In this document: positions 11,301 to 23,351 of the stretch, piece after piece | Layout of the letters: every line of letters starts with the position of its first letter | How positions within the stretch are numbered: the first letter of the stretch is position 1 | Assembly (NCBI GenBank): GCA_000727475.1 | Contig: KL647295.1 | Location: 2,688,476-2,752,475, forward strand | Length of the DNA stretch: 64,000 bases | DNA from: Sarcocystis neurona | Lineage: Eukaryota > Apicomplexa > Conoidasida > Eucoccidiorida > Sarcocystidae | Reading direction: 5' to 3' | Program-made: the position numbers and the translations under genes | The notes under the pieces: model-generated | What the model was told of the DNA's origin: nothing | Database searches by the model: none | What the model saw: the letters and a program-made list of their open reading frames with translations, nothing else

Positions 11301-14300
11301 CAGCAGCAGCAGCAGAAACCGCGGAAGTGGAAGCAGCAGCAGCAGAGGCAGCAGCAAGAGGAAGGGCAGCAGATGCAGCAGGAAGGACAACAGCGCGGCA
11401 GGTCAGCTGCTGCAGACGGAGCCGTCTTTTCTCCGTCCCCGCGTGACTAAGTCGGACAGAGAAGGAAGAGCAGGAAACGAAGCTTGTGAGGAGGTGAAAG
11501 GGGAAGGACAGCAGAGAAGGCTCCTCCCGAGAGACCAGAGGAAGGGGGGAAGAAGAGAGGAACAAAAAAAAGAAGCAGCAGCAGTCCCAGCAGCAGTCGC
11601 AGCAGCAGTCCCAGCAGCAGCCCCAGCAGCAGCCGGGGCGACACCCAGATTGCTGAAGCAGGAAGAGAAGAAGAAGAAGATGGAGCAGATGCAGCAGACG
11701 AACAGCAGAAACAAATTTCTCTCAAGAGAGATGCACGAACGTTCGAAGAGATTTGACGTCGATTTATTTCTAACGATGCTGTTCCTTCGTGTCTCTCCTC
11801 TTTTTCCCAACCTCGTCATCACTGCTGCAGGTACAGCTCCAGAAATCAACAGGAAAGGAAAAAAAATAGAGAACAGCAACAGAGACACAGAAGGCGAGAA
11901 ATGAAAGGAAAACGAGGGGAACGGGCACATGTACTCAGCGGAATTGGCATCAAGTGGTGGAGAATGTACATATATATATGAGTAGTATACATCTGGGGAA
12001 AAGGCTATGCGGTAAGGAACATATATATATGTGTATGAGTAGTAGGTGGGGGGTGCCCACGGACTGGGAGAGGGCGATGCGGTATTCGGTGTATATATGT
12101 GTACGTATATATTATATGAGTAGTATTTCGGGGGGAGGGGGACGGGGGGAGAAGCGATGCCGTGTGTGGAGAAGATTCAATTTCCCTGTATCTTCTAGTC
12201 AATCGAAAGTGAAGGGGCATATGACGAATGGACCAAAAAGGCAAACGCGGTGAACCCAGGGCGTAGTTTCTTTTGTGGTAGTTGTGTATACATCTATATC
12301 TATATGTATGCGCATATATATATGTACGTACACGCCTGTATACATGTATATATGTATGTGGCTACCTACATATACATCTATATACATGTGATTCCACACA
12401 CGTGGATATCGAGGTATATGTTAATGAATGTATACATACGTTCATGCGTGTGTGTAGCTATATACGTATATATCTACGTAAGTATATACTTGTATACGTA
12501 GCTGTTTACGTTAACATATGTCTATATGTGCCCACACATCCACGTGTATACGTACGTGTATATAGGTATTTCTAGTAGACATACATATATATACATATAT
12601 GCCCACATGCCTGTATACAGCAGACCTATATATTAATGCCTGTGTATACATACATATATGTATATATATATGTGTGTATCGATGGCTTGTCCGCAGAGAA
12701 GATACGGAGGTGTATACGTACGCTTGGATGGAAGTATTCGTATACGTTTCTGTATAGAGGGAAAAATGAATCTCTCGTGTACGGGTGCAGTTGTATGTAG
12801 AAGTTTCTACACATATATTTTCACATCTCTGCCCGCCCATGTGTCTGTGTGTCTACATATCTCTCTGTGTGTATGTATATGTCTATGTCCGTATATATTA
12901 GTGTGTGTACATTCAAATGTCCATATATCCCTTTATATGTTCCTGTGCGTGTATATGTATCTATATATGTCTATTCACATATGTGTGTATGTGCGTGTCT
13001 GCGTGTCTGTATCCGCATGCACATATACATATATATATATATATATCCCTGTACAGGTATGTCTGTATGTATGTATATATATATATATGTATATGTATAT
13101 TTATCTATATATGTATATGAACATACGTATATTTAAACATTTGTACAATGTACACATGTATATATATATGTGCAGCGCTGCGTGGCCGGAAGAATCGCGG
13201 TGCACGTATTTGTTGTGAGCGCAAGTGCGGGGACCGAGCAGGACCTGCGGTGTCACTTTGTGCTGCCGTATTTCTGCCGCAGCTCCTCTCCTCGAGGTCC
13301 CCTTTGACGTCTTCTTCTACGCGACACTGCTTGGGCTAATGCCCAACACGGCTGTATTTGGTAAACGAAGAGTGTCATCTCCTCTTCTTTCGATCCACCT
13401 GTCGTCAATCAAAGCAGAATGAAAAGTTCGTGTGTGGGAAAGCACTGTTCACGCAGGTGTACCTATTCGTGCAGAAATACAGAAGGGGGGGCAGGTATGG
13501 TTTCCCCCCTTGCCCCTGTGAAGACCAAGAACAAAACATGGCGTCACGTCTCCAAAACAGCAAGGAGATCCACACACATATGTGCGTGTGTGCATAGATA
13601 GAGAGCCGCACGTATACACTGAGAGCTGCAAAGATACATATATATATGTATATGTATGTATACGTGCGTGTATACGTAGATGAAGGGACAAAGCCATATG
13701 TATATATGTATATATTTATAGAGAGATAGAGAGGAAGAGAAGGAGAGGGAATCGTCTGTGTGTATATGTGTAGATACGGACAGAAAAAGCGATTTCCGTA
13801 TATGTGCATGGTGGTGCCTGTTTCTTCAGATAGGTGTATATCACGGTATTAACGTGTGAAAGCGTGGTAACTTCCTCGTGGACTTTTACATGTGTAGAAG
13901 CCAGACTTTATTTACCTCCAGAGAAAGTGTAGATCTCTGACGTACGTGTCTGAACACGTGTGGGCAGACAGAGAAGAAATGTGGACAGCAGCAAAAAGCA
14001 GCAGACGTCGAGCCACCTTCTCGCGGCAGGAGAGACACCTGCGGTTCTCATATATATATGCGTATATATGTATACACGTGTGTGTACACAGAGAGATATA
14101 TATATATTTTTAGGTAGCTTCACGTGAGGCTTAGAAGTTATTTCTTGTCTACCCACCGTTGTGTTCGAACATGCGGTCTTTCTGCACGTATTGTGAAGAC
14201 GCGTCGAACTACACATACCGGAAATACATATATATGTGTGTATGTGTATATTTGTAAGCAGTCCCTTTGTGTATTAGTTCGTGTCACCGTCATTCTAAAT

Positions 14301-16735
14301 GTAGGCGCCTTCCACAAATGTTGACAAGAGACGGAGACTTGTATGTGATTGTTGACGTGCTGCTGACATAAATGTCGACGGATAGAAACCCACGTTCACG
14401 CAAAGGCGATTATATTCGCGTGTACGTACACCGCAGGTGTATTCACAGTAAGATCTAAAGCGACGAAAACGATATATATATATATATATGTATATATCTA
14501 TTAAGTACCAATGTATATGTGTATACGTAAGCAATATCTCTATCAATATCTGCAAGTTTTTTCCAGCAGCCCGGCGCCTGTATATACGTCTACTTGAGTA
14601 AATGTGGATCCTTGTGTAAATACATGTTTGTATATTCCCGGTCAACTACCTGTTCACCTATGACGCAATCTCTCTATACATCCATACGTGTGCGTCTACA
14701 TATATGTATATATATATGTATATCTATATGTTAGGAAGTGCGGATCGACCGCGTGCGCGTTCGCGTTCCTGCTCGTCGAATGTACAGATGTCTGGTGTCC
14801 ACACCGACATATTTGTTTATTTTTCTGTGACTTTCCTCGTGCAGTTTCCATGGGAAGCGCTCTTTCCTCCTTGGACTCACTTTATGGAAGTAAGCGATGG
14901 CAGCAGAGGTAGACACGCTTTTCGCGAAGTCTCCTTTTTCTCTTCTTCTTTTCATCTTTGTCGTTGTCCTTCTTCGCCTACGTGGATGCCGCTGTACGCT
15001 CGTGTAAATGATATACACCCATATATTGATACATTGTGACCCCTTTACATGTGTCTTTATATGGCCGTGCCAACGCACACGTAGATATATATGTGCGTCT
15101 ATGATGGACTGCGTTCACACATTTATTTGCGAATAAACATAAGGTGGTGTGCATGTGTATATATATATATACATTTTGACGTTTGTATATGTATATATAT
15201 ACATGTATACACGTACGTACAGACGTACACGTTTGATTTCATACATATATGCGTATACACATATATATACAAACATATATATATATATATACGTTAGAAG
15301 GTGTACATACATCTGTGCGTATGTATATATATATGTGTATGTATATCCATTATGAATAAGTACATATATATAAAAATATATAGGTACATATAGGCGTGCC
15401 ACACGTACGTGAATGTATGTATGTACATTTATATGTATGTAGACTTATTTGTATGTGGAATGTATGGCCGTGCCACTTGCAGATACGTTATGTAATACTC
15501 TCTATACGATTCTTCAACCTCCACGTAAACGTGAAGAGGCGTGTACAAATTTTATGCGTATATAAATCGATATGACTGTACCTATGTGTAAATGTTTATA
15601 GGTCGATCTGTGTGTATGTTAGTAAAGTACCGCCGCACCAGTAGTAGGAACAGGCGGAGGAAAAGCAGGGTGCAGCAGCTTTTTCCCTGCTGTTCATATT
15701 AGCTCTTAGCATTTTGTTGCTCACAGAACAAAAGCGAAGCAAAAGCAGCCATTGCAAAAGTAGCTACACGAGCAATCTCCAGCAGCAACTACCGGAACAT
15801 CGGCGGCATATGTAGCCCCAGCAGCACATGCGTATATATATATATATGTACATGTGCGACCACAAGCACACACACATACGTATATATCGAGCAGCGATCT
15901 CCACAGCAGCGGATGCGATGCGCCTTACGCAACGATAGTAGCAACGAGAGCAGTCAACGCCTCAGCAGCGGCAACAGCAGCAGACGTTCTTTGCCAGCAA
16001 CCGACCCACAAGACATTGCTTTTCTCTGTGCCCCGTGCATTTTACGTGAGAGGTCTTAGCAGAAACGGTCGCCTGACTGCTGCTGTGGCGGGCGTAGCAA
16101 AAAAAGCAAACAGACTCAATTTTCGGCGTTCTTTTGACCACTCTGCGTCTCCCCACATATGGGGCAATGGCGTTACTCAGTCACTTTTCAAATTCAAAGA
16201 GCAGCGCCGAGCAAGTCGTTATCGTACCGCAGGACTGCAACAAAGTAGTGCGTGTACATCGTGATTTGCGACACTACCACTATAGGCGCACGACAGTCCT
16301 TGTCGTCTCTCTAAGAAGAGCAGAACAACTGCTATGGTGAGAATGGCCTGTGAATTTGAAGACCTGGGGGGAAGACATTTTTATTCGTTGGCACGCAGAG
16401 TCCAGAAGAGGAGAAGTCAATTTCTTCCGTGTTTCTTCCCGTAGGAGTAATGTTTGCGTAGGCAAAGACATGCGGTTGTTCCTTGAGATTTTGCGGCAGC
16501 AGTGTTTCTTCAGAGACAAGTGACGCGGCGGGGCAATGATTTCCTTCTGTGATGCCGCTGTTTCCTGTTCTCGAATATTTCCTGAATCCCGATAGGCTGG
16601 AAGCTGTGGGGTTTGCTGTGCGTCATGGGAGGTGCGGTTCTGCTGCTAAAGCTTCTGCGACAACGCCTGGGTTTTATTGAACGAGCTGCACTTGAAGAAA
16701 AAGGAGGAGATGAAGAATTGCAGCGGGAAAGGTGA
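5393..16735 (+). CDS. VTT/DedA-domain (TMEM41/TVP38-like) membrane protein, seven exons
   Basis: Exons read as 5393-5726, 6629-6838, 8840-8976, 10957-11830, 13283-13360, 14845-14889 and 16596-16735, giving 605 residues. Every junction has GT/AG and matching phase; introns are phase 1 except intron 3 (phase 0). Visible VTT features: a first TM near residues 85-107; FTFPGT at the exon 2/3 join, like the FAIPGT of TMEM41; a small-residue helix with GALYPTP; FIGKP before a loop; LFLRVSPLFPN at about 503-513, the counterpart of FLRITPFLPN; then PLLEVPFDVFFYATLLG and a final TM before a charged C-terminus. Family members are ER/Golgi lipid scramblases or related proteins acting in autophagy and lipid distribution; that role is inferred here. 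Oddity: roughly residues 246-490, all in exon 4, are a Ser/Gln/Arg/Ala repeat insertion in the loop after FIGKP. The ATG at 5393 is the first in a frame leading to TM1. High confidence in family, moderate in exact borders. Confidence 0.88.
7022..7545. repeat. TGTATG/TATATG microsatellite in VTT intron 2
   Basis: About 500 bases of TGTA/TGTG/TATATG units with almost no other sequence. All six frames are open for long distances as Tyr/Met/Cys/Val or His/Ile/Thr runs, which is a product of the 4- and 6-base units. It lies wholly within intron 2 (6839-8839) of the VTT gene. Confidence 0.9.
9066..10950 (+). repeat. CTG/GCT-rich triplet tract in VTT intron 3
   Basis: Imperfect CTG/GCT triplets dominate 9066-9410, 9567-9900 and 10128-10950, all inside intron 3 (8977-10956). 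They open long Ala-, Leu- and Cys-rich frames on the plus strand and Gln/Ser/Ala frames on the minus strand. The flanking exons join in phase without this DNA, so it is treated as intronic. It immediately precedes the CAG-rich exon 4, making a CTG-then-CAG arrangement on one strand. Confidence 0.85.
11017..11650 (+). repeat. CAG/AGC repeat tract inside VTT exon 4
   Basis: CAG-type triplets, read here as AGC (Ser), CAG (Gln), GCA (Ala) and Arg codons, encode the low-complexity insertion in the VTT protein. The purest parts are about 11029-11065, 11300-11365 and 11572-11632. The frame is open for all 874 bases of the exon, which supports translation, although removal of part of it as an unrecognised intron cannot be excluded. 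Confidence 0.8.
12248..13175. repeat. TATATG/TGTATA microsatellite in VTT intron 4
   Basis: A long stretch of TATATG, GTATAC and TGTGTA units with short unique spacers lies inside intron 4 (11831-13282). No coding function is visible. Confidence 0.85.
15080..15990. repeat. TATATG microsatellite followed by degenerate CAG triplets in VTT intron 6
   Basis: 15080-15620 is TATATG/ACATAC microsatellite; 15640-15990 is a degenerate AGC/CAG/GTA triplet stretch. Both lie in intron 6 (14890-16595). The exons on either side join in phase, so these repeats are removed in the model. Confidence 0.75.
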
Positions 16736-19700
16736 CGCAGCGCTGTTCGCTTTCTACACACTTGGGGAAGGCCCGGTGGATTTACAGAAGTCGCACTTGT
16801 CTGTTTCTGTCAATCACAAAGGTGTGAGTTCTACGTGACAAATGTTCGTTTCATCTGAAATCCATCTGCACGGTATGTGTCCGCAGATGTGTACGCATCC
16901 ACGACGCATCTTTGTGCTTTCCCTTGCATGGGGGTGTATCTGTGTACGCGTAAGACGGTTGTTTGACGCTGTTGAATATTCCACGTAAATCTGTACGGGA
17001 GAGGGCACGGTTGTACATAGGTGTCTATATATGTGTATATGTATGTATGTTGGTGCACACAGATCTCTCTGTAGACACATGGATGAAGACGCACGTCTGA
17101 GAAGCGTTTTGATTCTACAGAGTGTGTGTAGGGCGCAGAGCAGAAGTTTGAATGGTACAGTCCTTCCACTCTTTCTCTGCTGAGATGGGGTCGGGTAGGG
17201 AAGCTTTATTCGCCGTGTGTAAGCCAGGGGTACGTAGTCGGCGGGGAAACACGAGATCTTTTTACCCTCCTTCCTCGGCGGGATCTGTTCGCAGAGGCGC
17301 GCTTATTTAGCAACATCTAGAAAGGTAGATGTGGATGGACAGAGATCTGCGCTGAGACATGCAGTCGCTGTTGGCGCTCTAACTGCAGTATTTACTACGC
17401 GCTACATATATATATATGTATTTTATGCATATGCGCAGCTGCGTGCATGTATGTAAATATGTACAAGTTTTTTCCTCTATGTGTACCTACATATATATGT
17501 GTGTGTATGCATAGGAAAATGTGTAGATGTGTGCCTATATTTGTATATGTATGCACATGTGTATGTTTATCTCGAATTATTATATGCTTGCGCTGTTGCG
17601 CTGACACGCAGCAGTCGTGTACTGCCGTAGACGAGACAAATATACATGGGCCTAACATCTCGTAGTGGACGCTCGCTTCTGTCCAGAAGGTGCGTGCGTG
17701 CGTTCCGTAGAGCTGCAAGTTCGTGTAGAAATTTCACAAAAGATTATTGCATGCCGGCGGGTTGGCTCATCTATTCGAAGAAAAAACTGTGTACACGGTG
17801 GTGACGGTAGGCATGGAGAGATGCCAACTGCATCAGGCACACATCTTTGCTCCTTCTAAAAAACAACGGGAGGATGCGCGGGCCCGTGGGTGGCTGCGTT
17901 TGGGGCTGCAAAAACACTTCCTGGGCTGTACAGACAATTTCTGTGCGTTCTCAAGCTAAGCATACTGCGGCGGTGCGCAGTGTCCTCCGCGCTGCTTGTC
18001 AGCAACTTGCCCTTTGCTTCTACCGAGTTTTTATTGTATAAAAGGACAGTGCGACAAAAGGGCGCTCCGCGAGCTCTCCCTGCTCCTACCTCTGCTGAAC
18101 TTTCGCAGTGCTGCTGCGGCCGCCTTCTCCACTTCTCCTCCGCCTCGTGCGCTCTCTTACGCGCTTCTGGGGCCGGCAAATTCAAAGGTAGATTTGTGTG
18201 CGCTGCTGCTCGGTGTTTCCTCCGTCAGTTGTAGATAATTTGTCTTCGCGCACAGAGACACACGGCGGGCACAGTTCACACTGGCAGATTTTGCTTTATC
18301 AAAGTAAAGGGCCGGCAGTATCGTCCTGAACGCGACTCAGATGTCGAAGAAGCTGGGGTAATGCGTAAATATTCCTGACGGGGTTCTTCGTTGATGCTTG
18401 CTTAGTGTGGCACGTTGTTTGTACGTATATGCTCCTCCGTGTTATTTGTTGTATAACTACACGGTGCGAAGGAAAAGTGCTTATTGGTTCTTGCTGGAGC
18501 TACCTGACTCTTTGTCTATCTACCGTCACCGGTAAACGGTCGTCACCCAGACCTGTACACCTGCAAGTACATAGAGAGCCTGTTCTGTTGCAGCTGCTTC
18601 TCTGGATAGGTGCTGCGCACGCTAGACAACCTCTGTAGAGAGTGTTACAAAGTAGTCTCCGTGTACCTAACTTCTTCAGGAGAGTGCGGTCTCGTAGGAA
18701 ATCTACTCTGTGCAGGGATACATGAAGCCAGCGGTTGTGGCTGCCCGGAATCGGTTTTCATGTAGAGTTAACAGTGGGAGGACTACGAGTGAGCACTGTT
18801 TACAAATAAACCTTCTTCTGTGCAAGCCGGAGTTATCTTTGGCTGTTGAAGTAATCCTGGGTCACGGTGGCTGCCCTCGCTCGTACAATAGCGCTTCGTG
18901 GCTCAGCACAGACAGCAGTTACATGTAACAGTACTGGGGACGCGTGAAAACTCCGCTTCTCAGCACACATATGCACTGGGATGTAAATACATCCCAACGT
19001 AAATACAAGATCAATCGAAATAGATGAACACTTCTCCGTATATATATATATATGTATATACATTTCATACGTTGGTAATCAGGTGGATAGGTCACGAGAA
19101 ATACACAGCTTCTGTCATATATATGTATATATATATGTATATACATTTCAAAGGTTGGTAAGTAGGTGGATAGGTGACGAGAAAGACACAGCTTCTGCCT
19201 AAAGTCTAGGCGTTACTCTGTGGTTCGCATAGGCTCTTTACCTTTATGTATACCACCTGCGTAAGAAGTGTGCCTGAGGGCACCCATATTTACGTGCCCA
19301 ACGTACGCAGGTGGACGTGGTTTCTCGTTACCTGAGCAGCTGCGTGTCAGCCATTCGTGCTGCTGTGTACTGTGTAGGGCGTGTCCCTTACGCCAACCTC
19401 CTTGAGCACGCAGGAAGCGTTGCACGGATATATCATTTCCTGCATATGCATGCTTACATTGTCGTCAGTCTATAAAACTAAATAAATATATGTATATGCC
19501 TCATTATACTTATAGACACGCGTACGATTCTGCTCTTTTACGGGTCCCGGCAGAAGCAGAAATTACACTTTGCCTACTGCTTGAGTAGAAAGCTGTTCGT
19601 GTTAGTGCTTCGTGAAGTATTACGAAAAAGATGCCTATTGCGCGCCCTTCCTCCCCTGGCACCACGGCTCATGTACAGGAACTTTGGAAGAGAATACATT

Positions 19701-22700
19701 CTGGTGTGGATCTCTGCCTGTATGTACACAGGTATATTAATTCTCCGAGTAAACACTTTACATGTACGTACGTGTCCATGCATATATGTGTGTGTGTAGG
19801 ATGAATGCATGTGTCTACACCCAGCTGTGTTCTCGAACAGGGCTCTGAGGAATGCGCATCACACAGATACGCATCGGTGCTCATGAAGCAGTTTTCACAC
19901 TACATCATTAACAGTTGGAAAAGAACGTTTATGTACAACGCAGTTCTACTTTATAAGACCCCTCACTTACAGCGCCATTTTCCTTCCTTTCAGACTGTGG
20001 CTATATACGGGATACAATGCAAATGCAAAGAGAAAGACGCGTCTTATCATTTCAACCGCTTGTATAAAACGACAAAGCCTAGTACGAACTGCCCCTGCAG
20101 AGAAACAAAGCGCTTACTGACAGCTTCTTGTGCAAGGAAACGCTGCTTAGGTCTTCAAAGGACGGCTACATATATATGTGTATGTATACGCATGTATACA
20201 TAAGCAAGATCATGTTCTAGACGAGCTCACAAGCTGCTATAGTTTTTGATGTGTACATATGGCCTGTCCTTTTTGAGTCGTGGTGAGAACTGGAAACAGA
20301 GCTCTCTCATAAATACGGGCTGTGAAACCATGGGAAAGTTGCCACAGTTTTCAATCCGCAGGTCAAAGTAACCCTATTTGTGAGCAAACCGCTCATCCAT
20401 GTGGTGCAGCGTTGAATATCTATAATAAAAACTGATGAGGGAAAAGCTCCTCCACTGATACGTGGTGTAATGCGCGTATCCTTGTGCACGTGTAAGAACA
20501 GCATGATGTAAATTCGTCGAATTCCGCTCTGTGGATTGCCACACATTCATTCCTTTACCTTTCTGGTATAGACACGTACATTTTCTGCTGCGGTCCTAAT
20601 GCTTGCGACGAAGCATCCTTCCGTAGGTGTGTTATAGTCCACGAGATTAGAAATTTCATACCTTAGTGTGCCTATTAGGAGGGCGAACTTTACGCATTCA
20701 AGTGGCTTTACACGTATAAGGTAAACTTGAACGCCTGCATTGCCGACCACTCGGCTGGCACCGTTGAAGACCTCAAAACGGAACAAGGCCAGCAGGATAC
20801 AACAGCACACACGGATGCGTGCTGTTCGCAGAGAACTTCTAAAACACAAGATTTTGCCGTCTGAAGGCGTAAAGAACTGAAATTCTACCAACGAAGTACC
20901 GCATCATGTACGTAAAAGACTCTCTCACTCCGGTGCTCTTATTCTCGCTCATAAATGATCCAAAGTGGAGATACGTCTTAGGGGATGGAGGGGCACTGTG
21001 CGTGGCGGCGTCTACGCCGGCGGTGGGCCTCCGAGCGGCTCTTCCTACGGAAGGGAGCAGTCAGTGTTAACACACCAGCACTTTACTGCCAGCGTGTACT
21101 ACCCCACCTCGTGTACTTGCCGCGTAGGGCTGTCTTAGCGGAGGCGCACACTATTTGACGGCGCATACCTATATATCTCGAAAGAACAAAATGCAGAAGA
21201 AGCTTCACATCTCCGTATTGCATAACTTTGTGCTGCTGACCCCAGTTACAACGTGCCCGCTTTGCTGAGCCAGTGTCGTAGCGTGCGCCCTTGCGTCTTC
21301 TTCTGGGGACGGACGGCGGGGGGGAGACTCCTGTAAACACGCACTTTGTACCACCCGGTGCGTCGCCCCCCCGGTATCGTCCAGAGCAACCCTGCACGGT
21401 GCAAACATTCTCCAGCGTTGCCAGGGCTGCGCGGTCTGCGTGCCAAAAGATCCAATTTCGTGGGTCGGGAGTCGCAACTGATTCTCTCTTGCCGCCCGTT
21501 TAAGGCGACTGTTCGTTGTGTTCTCGTGGACGTGTACCCCTCGACTTCAGACACGCGGGTGGAATAAATGTTTCCTCCTCTTCCTTCGCACGCCTTCCAA
21601 GAGCACGAAAACCAGCAAGGCCTCGGACCACGTCCAGTACCACGACTACGGGTGGTCTTACTCTGGGACCGGGGGGGTGCGTCGTGTACACGGTAAGGGT
21701 GGGAGCCCACTTTTTTGGCAGTGGTTTTGTTTTTGGTGGGTGCTGCGGCAGTGACGCTTCATCTCCGAGCGCTGGTTTTCCGCCACGGCGAAACTCGACT
21801 CGCGAGGGAAGATTTGCTGTGCATAGGGTGCAGTGAAAGGACAGAGGGCCCGATACTGCTGCGAACGAAATTTCGTACCTTTGTCGACGTGACACAAATC
21901 CGGTGGCAGCGTGTGCAGTTCTCGAAGAAGCAAAGCCGTGCGAAAGTGCATGTTTCGGCGCGAAGACCGGCAAGCGACGATGTACAGTCTTCGCTTGCGC
22001 TCAAACAAATGATGGATGTGTCTGGTAAGAATGGCACGGAGAAAATCTGCTTCTTCAGGTTGTCAGGTTTTTGAACTCGTGCGGTCGTTTCCGGAGAGAC
22101 GTCTTTTCCACGTGGCTGGCGGTCAGTTGAACACGGACAGACAGGTGACACCGTTACACAATGTGAACACACGAAACACGCGTACCCGTCTTCGTCCGTC
22201 CGTGGGTAATGTGAAAACTGCCTGACCGTCTCCACGCACACCCGCAACAATACAAGGTGGGACTCAACTTTGTAAAGCCGAGTTCATACTTTCATGCAAA
22301 ACAGCTTCTCGCGGGATCAGCGGTGCCATAAAGTGAATTACGTGTAGTGTTTTTAGGACGGCAGTAATTCGAGTGCAGGCTTTAAGGTGAGACGAGGATG
22401 AGCGCTAGAGCAGTTGCTGTGCCACCACACACTTATCCAAAGGTTCACCAGCCCGCGTAAGTAACAGGTTTTCTCGTGGTGGTGTCCGTACCAGACACGT
22501 GTGGAACATAGCAGCACTCGTGACAGTATTTGCGTCGCATTCGCAGTTTTATATACGTGCGGAACTAACTAAGCATCTGAAAATGCTCAGATATATCCAC
22601 CTAGCCACATACACAGGGAGGCAATGGGATAACCTGAGCAAACGTACTGCGTGTTGGCTTATGCACGATTTCATATATGTGTACGTCTATAATTTCGTAT

Positions 22701-23351
22701 CGCCGTATGGTTCTTCCACGACTGCTCATGTTTATCGTTCTCCGACGCACCTCGTACGAGTGCGTCCCTGTCCCGTATACACTGTCCACGCCGCGCAAAT
22801 CAGAAACGTTTTGCGCGGCTTTGCCCACATCGATATGTCTGGCGTGACAGCGTGTACTCCATAGTCTTACACACAGTTTCGTTTTTGCACGTTTGCGTAC
22901 GTGTTCGTACACACGTATGTTAAGTACGTGCATTTTGTTAAACACTGACGTATGTGTCACGTAAAGCGTGCGAATGCGAGGGCTCCGTGTGGAGCAGTTT
23001 CCTTGGTGTGTGTGGCATGAGTAATAACGCACTGATATCGAGCCGTCACCAAAAAGGCCGGTGTCCGTAAACCAGAACGTCGCGGACCTTTTTTTTTTAG
23101 CGTCCCTTTTGACGACTGTTCTTTTTCGAGCTTTTCTTCGCCCTTTCCCACCAGGTGTAGATGACACCTTACCTCCCCCCCCTTCTGTGCAGATTTGTGC
23201 GCCCCCAGAAAGACTCGCAGGACGCCGTAATTGTCGGTTTCTGTCGTTGTTTGTGCACTTTTCTTCCTCTCTGTTCTGTCTTCTGCAGCGATTTACGTGC
23301 CGTCCGCCCACGACTCTTTCTCCGACCGTTTCGCCTTCCTTCGCGCGTGCG
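16736..23351. other. Intergenic interval with two GC-richer islands
   Basis: No gene could be assembled between the VTT and SNARE genes. 17650-18235 is GC-richer with frames open on both strands; one plus frame contains GLYRQFL, resembling an LYR motif, and runs to a possible donor at 18187. 19581-19799 holds an ORF with a possible donor after REYIL. 20990-22260 is a second GC-richer island with overlapping ORFs of up to 163 codons on both strands and G/C homopolymers. TATATG microsatellites lie near 17400-17560 and 19040-19140. Each is left as unresolved. Confidence 0.4.
19034..19199. repeat. Tandem duplication, about 83-base period
   Basis: Two head-to-tail copies, about 19034-19116 and 19117-19199, share a TATATG lead, then TACATTTCA, GGTTGGTAA or a close variant, GGTGGATAGG and ACACAGCTTCTG. 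They differ at scattered positions, so the duplication is not recent. No ORF is involved. Confidence 0.85.
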
